In this document: positions 38,134 to 45,747 of the stretch, piece by piece
Numbering within the stretch: position 1 is the stretch's first letter
Layout of the letters: each line of letters begins with the position of its first letter
NCBI RefSeq assembly: GCF_001704635.1
Contig: NZ_MAXF01000016.1
Span: forward strand, 1 to 64,000
Length of the DNA stretch: 64,000 bases
Direction: 5' to 3'
DNA from: Streptomyces sparsogenes
Lineage (GTDB): Bacteria; Actinomycetota; Actinomycetes; Streptomycetales; Streptomycetaceae
The notes under the pieces: model-generated
Databases searched by the model: none
What the model was told of the DNA's origin: nothing
Seen by the model: the letters and a program-made list of their open reading frames with translations, nothing else
Made by a program: the position numbers and the translations under genes

Positions 38134-39729
38134 GTGACCGAGCCACACGACGGCGATCCACCCCCGGGGCTCGACCTGACCACCGCGGAGTGGGGCATGT
38201 GGCAGGCGTTCCGCAACGGCAGCACCCACGATCTGCGCACCGCCCACCCCCAGCGGAACGACCCCTCCGGCCCCTACGCCTGGGGGCCCGAGCGCAGCGT
38301 GCGCGCCCGGGTCGTCGCCCTCCTGCTGCTCGACGGCCCCACCCCGCAGCCGGGCCGGGTCGCCGCGCTCAAGCTCAACGGGGTGCACATCACGGGCCAG
38401 CTCGACCTGGCCGGGGGCACCATCGAGCCGTACGTGGAGATGAAGAACTGCCGCTTCGAGCAGGAGGTGCTGCTCCCCGAGACGAGCTTCACCACCCTCC
38501 GCCTGGTCGGCTGCGCGCTGCCGCGGCTGGAGGGGGCCCGGCTGCGCACCGAGGGCGATCTGCATCTGCCGCGCTGTGTGGTGGAGCACGGCATCCGGCT
38601 CACCGACGCCCACATCGGCACGGACCTGCTGCTCAACCAGTTAGTGGTGCGCCGCGACCGGCGGGGCCTGTCGATCAGCGCCGACGGGCTGACCGTCGGC
38701 CAGGACCTCCAGGCCGAGATGATCGAGTCGCACGGCGAGCTGAGGCTGCGCGGCGCGCAGATCGGCGTGTCGCTCAGCCTGCGCGGCGCCCAGCTGCGCA
38801 ACCCCTACGGGCGCCACGCGCTGAACGCGCCGCAGCTGACCGTCGAGCGCAGCCTCTACCTCACCGCCGCCGGGGTGGCGAACTACTCGGGCGGCGCCAC
38901 CCCGCCGTACGGCACCAGCAACACGCCGACCCGCGGCACCCGCATCCAGCGCTTCGAGTGCGAGGGCGGGATACGGCTGGACGACGGGCGGTTCGGCGAC
39001 GCGGTCGACTTCGACCAGGCCCGCTTCGTCATGGAGAACGACCAGGAGCTGTCGCTGCGCCGCATCCAGACGCCCGAGCTGCGGTTCGTCGGCGAGCGGC
39101 CGCAGCGGGGGCGGGTGATCCTCTCCGGCGCGCGGGTGGTCAACCTGGTTGACAAGTCGGTCAGCTGGCCGGGCCCCGGCGGCCTGGCGATGGCGGGCTT
39201 CTCGTACGAGTGTCTGATACCGGTCGGCCACTTCCCGCTGTCGCGGCGGCTGGAGTGGGTGGCGGCCGCCACCCCCGAGTTCTCCCGGGGCCCGTACGAG
39301 ATGCTGGCCCAGGCGATGCGCAGCAGCGGCGAGGACTCGGAGGCGCGCGAGGTGCTGCTCGCCAAGGAGCGCCGGCGCCGGGAGACGCTGCCGCTGGCCG
39401 GAAAGCTGTGGGGCTACCTCCAGGACTGGACCGTGGCCTACGGCTACCGCCCGGGCCGGGCCGCGGTGTGGATGGCGGTCCTGTGGGCGATCGGCTCGGT
39501 GTTCTTCGCCCACAACCGGCCGGAGGCCATCAAACCGGCCGAGTCACCCCACTGGAACGCCTCCCTGTACACCCTGGACCTGCTGCTCCCGGTGATCGAT
39601 CTGGGCCAGGACGGCTACTGGAAACCCGACGGCGCGGTCCAGTGGGCGGCCATCGTGACCATCATGCTCGGCTGGGTCCTGGCCACCACGGTGGCGGCCG
39701 GAGCCTCCCGGCTGCTGCGCCGCCAGTGA
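38134..39729 (+). CDS. Beta-helix (pentapeptide-like) membrane protein
   Basis: 531-aa protein. Residues about 70-350 form spaced repeats of the type LDLAGGTIEPYVEMKNCRF, LRLVGCALPRLEGARL, IRLTDAHIGTDLLLNQLV, as in right-handed beta-helix or pentapeptide-repeat folds. A helical basic stretch follows (LLAKERRRRETLPLAGKLWGYLQDWTVAYGYRPGRA), then two membrane helices near the C-terminus (VWMAVLWAIGSVFFA and AIVTIMLGWVLATTVAAG). No signal peptide, so the helix domain is probably cytoplasmic and tethered to the membrane. GTG 38134 has AGGAGGGG 7 bases upstream. Function unknown; it is divergent from hisD. Confidence 0.75.
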   Translation: MTEPHDGDPPPGLDLTTAEWGMWQAFRNGSTHDLRTAHPQRNDPSGPYAWGPERSVRARVVALLLLDGPTPQPGRVAALKLNGVHITGQLDLAGGTIEPYVEMKNCRFEQEVLLPETSFTTLRLVGCALPRLEGARLRTEGDLHLPRCVVEHGIRLTDAHIGTDLLLNQLVVRRDRRGLSISADGLTVGQDLQAEMIESHGELRLRGAQIGVSLSLRGAQLRNPYGRHALNAPQLTVERSLYLTAAGVANYSGGATPPYGTSNTPTRGTRIQRFECEGGIRLDDGRFGDAVDFDQARFVMENDQELSLRRIQTPELRFVGERPQRGRVILSGARVVNLVDKSVSWPGPGGLAMAGFSYECLIPVGHFPLSRRLEWVAAATPEFSRGPYEMLAQAMRSSGEDSEAREVLLAKERRRRETLPLAGKLWGYLQDWTVAYGYRPGRAAVWMAVLWAIGSVFFAHNRPEAIKPAESPHWNASLYTLDLLLPVIDLGQDGYWKPDGAVQWAAIVTIMLGWVLATTVAAGASRLLRRQ

Positions 39730-39762
39730 TCGGAGCGCGCGGGACCACTAGGCTTAACGCCC

Positions 39763-40503
39763 GTGACCTCCGCGCGCCTTCCGCTCTTCCCGCTGAACAC
39801 GGTGCTGTTCCCGGGGCTCGTCATGCCCCTGAACGTCTTCGAGCAGCGGTATCGCGCCATGATGCGCGATCTGTTGGCGCTGCCCGAGGACGTGCCGCGC
39901 CGCTTCGGCGTCATCGCCATCCGGGACGGCCGCGAGGTCGCGACGACCGCCGTCGGCCTGCCCGACCCCACCGCCGAGCCCGAGCGCGGCGCGGCGGCCG
40001 GGTTCGGCCCGGACCCGATGAAGTCCTTCCACGCCGTGGGCTGCGTCGCGGACGCGGCCACCATCCGGAAGCAGAAGGACGGCACCTTCGAGGTGCTCGC
40101 CACCGGCACCACCCGCTTCGAGCTGCGCTCGGTCGACGCCTCGGGCCCGTACCTGACGGCCGAGATCGACGAGCTCGACGAGAAGCCGGGGGACGGCGCC
40201 GGGGCGCTGGCCTCCGGGGTCGTACGCGCCTTCCGGACCTACCAGAAGCGGCTGGCCGGCGCCCGCGAGCGGACCCTGGCCGCCCAGCAGGACCTGCCCG
40301 ACGAGCCGTCCGTGCTGTCCTACCTGGTCGCGGCCGCCGCCGTGCTGGACACGCCCGCCAAGCAGCGGCTGCTCCAGGCCCCCGACACCGCGAGCCGGCT
40401 GGCGGAGGAGCTGAAATTGCTGCGTGCGGAGAGCGCGGTCATCGGTAAGCTCCCCTCGCTTCCGGCGGTCGATCTGACCCGCCACCCCACCAGCCCGAAC
40501 TGA
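39763..40503 (+). CDS. LON substrate-binding-domain protein
   Basis: 246-aa protein made of a single LON N-terminal (substrate-binding) domain without ATPase or protease parts. The family start LPLFPLNTVLFPGLVMPLNVFEQRY is clear, followed by IRKQKDGTFEVLATGTTRFELRS and a helical C-terminal half. Such stand-alone LON domains are common; a role in protein quality control is assumed but unproven. GTG 39763 follows TAGGCT (39749-39754) by 8 bases, a leaderless-type start. It is followed after 12 bases by ybaK, likely one operon. Confidence 0.88.
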   Translation: MTSARLPLFPLNTVLFPGLVMPLNVFEQRYRAMMRDLLALPEDVPRRFGVIAIRDGREVATTAVGLPDPTAEPERGAAAGFGPDPMKSFHAVGCVADAATIRKQKDGTFEVLATGTTRFELRSVDASGPYLTAEIDELDEKPGDGAGALASGVVRAFRTYQKRLAGARERTLAAQQDLPDEPSVLSYLVAAAAVLDTPAKQRLLQAPDTASRLAEELKLLRAESAVIGKLPSLPAVDLTRHPTSPN

Positions 40504-40515
40504 GCCCCCACCGAG

Positions 40516-41007
40516 ATGGCCAAGAAGAAGACCTCCGCCGGCACCCCGGCCACCACCGCCCTGACCGCCGCCGGCACCGCCTTCACGCTCCACGCGTACG
40601 AGCACGACCCGGCGGCCCCCTCGTACGGCGAGGAGGCCGCGCAGGCCCTCGGCGTGGACCCGGCCCGGGTCTTCAAGACCCTCGTCGCGAGCGTCGACGG
40701 CGGCCTCACCGTCGCGGTCGTGCCCGTCTCCGCCACGCTCGACCTCAAGGCCCTCGCGGCGGCGGTGGGCGGCAAGCGCGCGGCCATGGCGGATCCGGCG
40801 GCGGCCGAGCGTGCCACGGGCTATGTGCTGGGCGGGATCTCCCCGCTCGGGCAGCGCAAGCGCCTGCCCACCGCGCTGGACGCGTCGGCCTCCGAGCACG
40901 CGACGATCTGCGTCTCGGCGGGGCGGCGCGGGCTGGAGGTCGAGCTGTCGCCGGGGGACCTCGCGACCCTCACGGACGCGGTGCTGGCACCCATCGCGCG
41001 CTTCTAG
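40516..41007 (+). CDS. ybaK: Cys-tRNA(Pro) deacylase, YbaK/EbsC family
   Basis: 163-aa editing enzyme that frees tRNA-Pro mischarged with cysteine. Family marks are THDPAAPSYGEEAAQALGV-like (YEHDPAAPSYGEEAAQ), the catalytic Lys in ARVFKTLVA, AVVPVSATLDLKALA, GYVLGGISPLGQRKRLPTALD and the Gly-rich end SAGRRGLEVELSPGDL. Standard length. It follows the LON-domain gene by 12 bases and starts at ATG 40516. Confidence 0.93.
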   Translation: MAKKKTSAGTPATTALTAAGTAFTLHAYEHDPAAPSYGEEAAQALGVDPARVFKTLVASVDGGLTVAVVPVSATLDLKALAAAVGGKRAAMADPAAAERATGYVLGGISPLGQRKRLPTALDASASEHATICVSAGRRGLEVELSPGDLATLTDAVLAPIARF

Positions 41008-41016
41008 AAGTTCTCT

Positions 41017-41062
41017 TCAGCCCGCCTGCTGCGCCCGCACCGCTCAGCCCGCCGGCTGCGCC
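41017..41062 (-). repeat. Duplicated 3' end of the DUF2567 gene
   Basis: TCAGCCCGCCTGCTGCGCC (41017-41035) and TCAGCCCGCCGGCTGCGCC (41044-41062) differ at one base. The second holds the last codons and stop of the minus-strand gene; the first places another TGA 27 bases further, in the same frame. Confidence 0.85.
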
Positions 41063-41721
41063 GGCTCTTCGTCTCGGGGCCCGAACAGCGCGGTGAGGCC
41101 CAGGTGGACCGCCATGGCCGCGAACGACCAGGCCAGCAGCGCCCCCTTGGCGCCCAGCTTCAGCGGGGCGTCGAACGTCACGTTCCGGCCCACGTCCTTG
41201 GCGTGCGCCTTGATGTCGGCCGCGGGCCCGAGCCACACCCCCAGCCGCCAGGCGATCACGGACGCGAGCACCCCGCCGATCGCGAGACCCACGACCAGCG
41301 CGATGCCGCCCCGCCGGAAGAACCAGAAGACGACGGCCGCGGACACGGCCCCGAAGGCCAGCGCCCGCAGCGTGAACACCCCGTCCGCGCCCATCGCCTG
41401 CTCGCCCTCGGCGTCCTTCGGGTAGATCCCGTCACCGATCCAGACCAGCGGCACCCGCGGCGCGAGCCACAGCCACACCAGCCCGAGCAGCACCCCGCTC
41501 ACCGCCACCCCGATCGCCACCAGCGCCGCCTGCACCAGCTCGGCGCGCAGCTCGGGACCGGGCTCGGAGGGGTCCGGAGCCGAGGAGCCCGGCTCGGAGG
41601 GGTCCGGGGCGGAGTGGTCCGGAGCGGACGGGTGGGGCACAGCACCTCCAGGCGGGGACTGGTCGTGCGGCAGGGACTGATGGGGCTGAGGCCGGTCGTG
41701 CGGAGTCAACGGTGCGGTCAC
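41044..41721 (-). CDS. DUF2567 membrane protein
   Basis: 225-aa protein with a Pro/Ser/Glu-rich cytoplasmic N-terminus that contains a 33-base repeat (SAPDPSEPGSSAPDPSEPG), followed by four membrane helices (about 63-88, 115-137, 141-160 and 190-210). Family segments are VGVLLGLVWLWLAP-like, WIGDGIYPKDAEGEQAMGADGVFTLRALAFG and GPAADIKAHAKDVGRNVTFDAPLKLGAKGALLAW. Function unknown; conserved in actinobacteria. GTG 41721 is used because the family-typical part begins there. Head to tail with the ABC exporter genes upstream. Confidence 0.8.
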   Translation of the reverse strand: MTAPLTPHDRPQPHQSLPHDQSPPGGAVPHPSAPDHSAPDPSEPGSSAPDPSEPGPELRAELVQAALVAIGVAVSGVLLGLVWLWLAPRVPLVWIGDGIYPKDAEGEQAMGADGVFTLRALAFGAVSAAVVFWFFRRGGIALVVGLAIGGVLASVIAWRLGVWLGPAADIKAHAKDVGRNVTFDAPLKLGAKGALLAWSFAAMAVHLGLTALFGPRDEEPAQPAG

Positions 41722-41780
41722 CCCGTCATGGTGCCAGGCGACGGGCGTCCACCGGTCGGCGGGAGGCCCGCCGCGCCGCG

Positions 41781-42635
41781 TCACCGCACGGCTGCCCGGC
41801 GGTAGGCCCAGGTCGCCGCGGTCAGCGAGACCACCGCCACGGCCGCGCACACACCGAGGTCCGCGCAGACCACCAGCCAGTCGGGGCTGCTGTCGAAGGA
41901 CCGCGCCAGCGCCTCCACACCGTACGTCGAGGGCAGCGCGTCACGCGCGTACGACACCACGGCGGGCATCCGCTCAGCGGGCAGCACGCCCAGCAGCAGC
42001 GCGGCCGACATGCCCAACTGCCCGCAGAGCGTGGCAAGTTCCTGACGCGGCGCGAGCAGCCCGAGCGCCGCACCCAGGCCCGCCAGGGCCGCCCCGGACA
42101 GCGGGATCACCGCCACCAGCACCCACAGATGCGCCATCGGGAGCTGGAACAGCGCGCTCCCCACCACGGCGGTGACCGCCGTCCCGGGCGCGGTGAAGGA
42201 CGCGTACGCGGCGGCCGCGCCGAGCACGACGGCGGCGGGCGGCACCGGCAGGGTCGCGTAGTGGTCGAGCCCGCCGCTCGCCCGGAGCTGGCCGAAGTAC
42301 TGCGCCAGCAGGTTCAGCGCGACGAACGCCACGACCAGCACGCTGGACCCGGCGACCACGGACCGCGCCTCCACCCCGCCGTCCACGACCCCGCGCATCA
42401 GGATCATGATCCCCACGGACTGGAAGGTCGCGACGAACAGCAGCGGTATCCGCGCCACCCGGGCCCGGGACAGCTGCGCCCGGTAGACGGCGGCCAGCGC
42501 GGGCAGCAGCCGCGCCCGCGCCGCCAGCGGGGCGGGTACGGCGTCGCCGCCGGGCCGGGGCGCCCCGCCGGTCGGGGCGCCGGCCCCGGGGCGGGCGTCT
42601 TCGCCGGACACGGCCTCCGCGGGCACGACACTCAC
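41781..42635 (-). CDS. ABC-2 type transporter permease
   Basis: 284-aa permease with a cytoplasmic N-terminus of about 45 residues and six membrane helices, in the ABC-2 layout used for drug, polysaccharide or lipid export. Typical segments are AQYFGQLRASGGLDHYATLPVPP (coupling region), [22 protein letters not shown] and ALPSTYGVEALARSF before the last helix. Start GTG 42635, 55 bases after the ATPase gene. The two form one exporter; substrate unknown, most like daunorubicin-resistance type systems. Confidence 0.85.
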   Translation of the reverse strand: MSVVPAEAVSGEDARPGAGAPTGGAPRPGGDAVPAPLAARARLLPALAAVYRAQLSRARVARIPLLFVATFQSVGIMILMRGVVDGGVEARSVVAGSSVLVVAFVALNLLAQYFGQLRASGGLDHYATLPVPPAAVVLGAAAAYASFTAPGTAVTAVVGSALFQLPMAHLWVLVAVIPLSGAALAGLGAALGLLAPRQELATLCGQLGMSAALLLGVLPAERMPAVVSYARDALPSTYGVEALARSFDSSPDWLVVCADLGVCAAVAVVSLTAATWAYRRAAVR

Positions 42636-42690
42636 CTTGCGCTGCTCCTGTTTCCGGCGATTGCTCTTCCCCCGGTTTCCGCCCTGGTCG

Positions 42691-43710
42691 TCACGCCTTC
42701 ACCAGCCCCTCCGCCCCCTCCGAGCGGCCGCCCAGCGCGAGATAGACGTCCTCCAGGCTAGGGGTCGCGAGCGTGAAGTCGTCGAGCGCGGCGAAGGCGG
42801 GCCCGCCGGTCACCGTGGCGATCGCGGCCCGGGCCTGCTCCGGGGCCATCCGCAGCGTCCAGCGCCGCCCGGAGGCCCGGGCGGCCTCCCGCAGCGCGGC
42901 GACCCCGGGCGCCTCCAGCGGTGGCTCGTCGCGCCACACCAGCTCCACCCGGACCTCGTCGGCGACCAGCGCCTTCAGCCCGGCCGGGGTGTCGCAGGCG
43001 ATCACCCGGCCGCGCTCCAGCACCGCCACCCGGTCCAGCACGGTCTCCGCCTCGATCACGTTGTGGGTGACCAGCAGCACCGTCACCCCCCGCTCCGCCC
43101 GCCGCCGGTCCACGGCCGCCCACACGGCCCGCCGGGCGACGGGGTCCATTCCGGTGGTCGGCTCGTCCAGCACCAGCAGCGGCCGCTCCCCCACCAGGGC
43201 GGCGGCCAGGCAGGCCAGCCGCCGCTGACCGCCGGAGAGCTTCTTGAGCGGGCGCCCGGCCAGCTCGCCGAGCCCCAGCTCCTCGATCACCGCGTCCCGC
43301 TCGGCGCGGGCCGCCCGGAGGTCGAGCCCGCGCAGCCGGCCCGTCGTCTCGGCGGCGAGGGCGACGGTCAGCTCGTCCAGCGCGGTCGAGTCCTGCCCCA
43401 GATAGCCGAGCAGGCGCGCCGCGCGCTCGGGGTGGCGTACGAGGTCGTGGCCGAGGACGTGGACGCTGCCGTCGTCGGGGCGGAGCAGCCCGGTGAGCTG
43501 GCGCACCAGGGTGGACTTCCCGGCACCGTTCGGGCCGAGCAGCCCGAACACCTCGCCGCGGCGCACCTCGAGGTCGATGCCGTCGCTCGCGCGGACGGCG
43601 GGCGCGGCGGGCACGCCCCGGCGGCCGCGCGCGGCCGGATAGGTCTTGACCAGCCCGCGCACGGCGCACACCACATCGCCGCCCGCGGCCTGTTTCGCGC
43701 CCGTCCTCAC
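42691..43710 (-). CDS. ABC transporter ATP-binding protein (DrrA type)
   Basis: 339-aa ATPase. The motifs are in order: Walker A GPNGAGKS (about 60-67), Q-loop YLGQDSTAL, signature KLSGGQRR (about 158-165), Walker B LLVLDEPTTGMDP and H-loop VTHNV. A C-terminal DUF4162-like extension follows (DEVRVELVWRDEPP...LDDFTLATPSLEDVYLALGG), as in DrrA-type exporters. Start GTG 43710. Coupled with the permease encoded next; the pair exports an unknown compound. Confidence 0.92.
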   Translation of the reverse strand: MRTGAKQAAGGDVVCAVRGLVKTYPAARGRRGVPAAPAVRASDGIDLEVRRGEVFGLLGPNGAGKSTLVRQLTGLLRPDDGSVHVLGHDLVRHPERAARLLGYLGQDSTALDELTVALAAETTGRLRGLDLRAARAERDAVIEELGLGELAGRPLKKLSGGQRRLACLAAALVGERPLLVLDEPTTGMDPVARRAVWAAVDRRRAERGVTVLLVTHNVIEAETVLDRVAVLERGRVIACDTPAGLKALVADEVRVELVWRDEPPLEAPGVAALREAARASGRRWTLRMAPEQARAAIATVTGGPAFAALDDFTLATPSLEDVYLALGGRSEGAEGLVKA

Positions 43711-43790
43711 GAGCTATGAGGGTACGCGCCCAATCACCCACCCTTGCTCTCAGGGTCCGGTGGGGGCGTGGGCCGCGGGCCCCGTCCGGG

Positions 43791-45149
43791 TTACTCGGCC
43801 GCCGGGGCGTGCTCCGCGGCCGTGCGGGTGTCGATCTCGCGCCAGAAGCCCGCGCGGATGGCGTAGCGGTCGTGCTCGTCGATCTGGTCGTCCTTGTGGG
43901 CGAGCAGTCCGAAGCGGGCGGCGTAGCGCAGCAGTTCCCCGTCGATGCGGTGGGGGATGCGCGGGTACTCGGTGGAGAGCTGCTGGAGGTGGCCGGGGTC
44001 GGAGAGCCGCTCGATCCAGCGCCGCGCGAAGACCTGGCCCACCTCGAAGGGGTCGCCGCTGACGGTGGTGATGTCCTCCTCGCGGTCGGCCCAGCGCTGC
44101 TCGGGGCTGGTGAGCTGGGCCAGCATGGGCAGCCCGGCGGTCTCCGGCGGCTCGCCGAGCCCCGTGCCCGGGCCGCGGTCGATCCAGCCCTTGTCGGAGG
44201 ACCAGCGCAGGGTGGCGCTGGGCGCGGGGTGGGCCGGGTGGCCGCCGGCGGGGCCGCGGCCGAGGTCGGCGAGGTCCTTGGGGGTGGGCACGCCTCTGCC
44301 GCCGGGGGCGGAGCCGGCCTCGGAGCCGGTCGTGGCCGCCCCGCCGCCCGGGCCGGCGGGGCCGGAGCCGTCGTCCCGGGCGGGGTCGGCGGGCGTCCTG
44401 CCGGGGCCGCGGGCGGGCGCGGTGCCCGGCCGGGTGGCGCCGTTGCGGCCCGGCGCCAGGTCCCCGGCGGCGCCGGAGACCCCGGAGATGCCGCTCACCG
44501 CCCCGGCGGCGGCCGCGGCGGCGGTCTCGGGCAGCGGCGCGGAGAGGATGGCCGCGATCTCCGGGCGGGGCTCGGAGGCGGGCGCGCACGCCCCGGTGAG
44601 GTCCTTGGCGCGGACGGCCCGGGTGATCCAGGCGCGGTCCAGGACGCGCCGCTCGTCGGCCTCGGCGACCAGGTCCTCGGACTGGTTGTAGTCGCCGTCG
44701 GCGGCCTGGACGGCCCACAGATGGACGGCCACGCCATGTTCCTTGGCGGACATCAGGCCGGGCAGCAGGTCGCCGTCGCCGGTGACGAGGACGATGTCGG
44801 AGCAGGCGCGGTTGCGGGCGAGCTCGGTGAGCTCGGCGTGCATGGCGGCGTCCACGCCCTTCTGCGCCCAGCGGCCGTCGCTGCGGGTCAGGGCGCCCAG
44901 CCGGACGGTGACGCGGGGCATCACGCGCAGCCGCCGGTGCTCGGGCTGGGGGACGCGGTCGGGTGCTCCGTCGAACCAGTAGATGCGCAGCAGCGGCCGC
45001 TCGGTCTCGGCTTCGGCGCGCTCACGCAGTCCCTGGATGAGGGTCGCGTGGTCCACGGAGATGCGGGACCGGGCGGGCTCCCCGGCGAGCAGGCTCGCGG
45101 CGGCGCCCAGCAGATAACCGGCGTCCACCAGGACGACGCAGCGGTCCAC
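43791..45149 (-). CDS. NYN-domain (LabA/DUF88) putative ribonuclease
   Basis: 452-aa protein. Residues 1-165 form a NYN (PIN-like) domain: CVVLVDAGYLLGAAASLLAG with the first acid, RWAQKGVDAAMHAELTELA, and IVLVTGDGDLLPGLMSAKEHG with two more metal-binding Asp, as expected for a magnesium-dependent RNase. A low-complexity Ala/Gly/Pro linker of about 150 residues follows, then a conserved C-terminal region (DREEDITTVSGDPFEVGQVFARRWIERLSDP and LRYAARFGLLAHKDDQ, WREI) probably mediating binding. Start GTG 45149 has AGGAAAGAGGGTGG upstream. It is transcribed alone; RNA target unknown. The 275-base upstream spacer holds nothing I recognise. Confidence 0.82.
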   Translation of the reverse strand: MDRCVVLVDAGYLLGAAASLLAGEPARSRISVDHATLIQGLRERAEAETERPLLRIYWFDGAPDRVPQPEHRRLRVMPRVTVRLGALTRSDGRWAQKGVDAAMHAELTELARNRACSDIVLVTGDGDLLPGLMSAKEHGVAVHLWAVQAADGDYNQSEDLVAEADERRVLDRAWITRAVRAKDLTGACAPASEPRPEIAAILSAPLPETAAAAAAGAVSGISGVSGAAGDLAPGRNGATRPGTAPARGPGRTPADPARDDGSGPAGPGGGAATTGSEAGSAPGGRGVPTPKDLADLGRGPAGGHPAHPAPSATLRWSSDKGWIDRGPGTGLGEPPETAGLPMLAQLTSPEQRWADREEDITTVSGDPFEVGQVFARRWIERLSDPGHLQQLSTEYPRIPHRIDGELLRYAARFGLLAHKDDQIDEHDRYAIRAGFWREIDTRTAAEHAPAAE

Positions 45150-45424
45150 GTTCCACCCTCTTTCCTGAAGTCCAGTCCTCGGTCGCCCCCCGTGCACAGC
45201 CGTGCCTCGATTTCTCGCTTTCGGCCTCATGTGGAGTCTGCCCGACGCGACGGCGGTTATCAGTCCGAACTGGATCACTGGCGTGGCGGATACGGCCTAC
45301 CCTCGAAGACCCTCCTTCTCACTCACCGTAATTGCCCGAAATGCAGCCTTCGCCCGGACGTGTCACTGTTCTTCCCGAAGGGCTCTTCCCCTCGGGGGCC
45401 GATCCCAACTGGAGGCACAGCACC

Positions 45425-45625
45425 ATGGCCAAGAACAAGAACCGCGACCGCAAGCAGCAGGAACAGCAGCAGCGCCAGAGCCGCGGTACGGCCGACCGCC
45501 AGAGCGAGCAGACGCAACGCCCCTCGATGGACGGGCAGTCGCACGCCATGCAGTCGGAGGGCGGCCCCGCGGCCCCCTCGGCCGCCGCCCGTAAGGACCG
45601 GCAGAAGAGCTTCGGCCACAACTGA
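45425..45625 (+). CDS. Small Gln/Arg-rich conserved protein
   Basis: 66-aa hydrophilic protein starting MAKNKNRDRKQQEQQQRQSR, rich in Gln, Arg and Lys, with a charged end AARKDRQKSFGHN. No membrane segment or known domain; probably disordered and possibly nucleic-acid binding. ATG 45425 has GGAGG 9-10 bases upstream, and a strong terminator follows 33 bases after the stop, so it is a real short transcript. Similar proteins are, as I recall, common in streptomycetes without known role. Confidence 0.8.
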   Translation: MAKNKNRDRKQQEQQQRQSRGTADRQSEQTQRPSMDGQSHAMQSEGGPAAPSAAARKDRQKSFGHN

Positions 45626-45657
45626 TCGCCGAACGGATCGCTGTCACAGAGCGATTG

Positions 45658-45686
45658 AGGGGCGCGCCCGGTCCGGGCGCGCCCCT
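45658..45686. terminator. Strong terminator between the small gene and dnaE
   Basis: 13-bp perfect GC stem (45658-45670 with 45674-45686), 3-base loop, followed on the plus strand by TT. It lies between convergent genes and can stop both. Confidence 0.85.
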
Positions 45687-45715
45687 TTCATGAGCCGGTC
45701 CTACGGGCCGTCTCC

Positions 45716-45747
45716 GTCAGCCCGCCGGACGGTCAGCCCGCCAGGCA
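45716..45747 (-). repeat. Duplicated dnaE 3' end
   Basis: GTCAGCCCGCC recurs with a 16-base period (units starting at 45716 and 45732). The second unit carries the dnaE stop codon and the last codons. The first puts a second TGA 16 bases on, in another frame. Confidence 0.7.
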
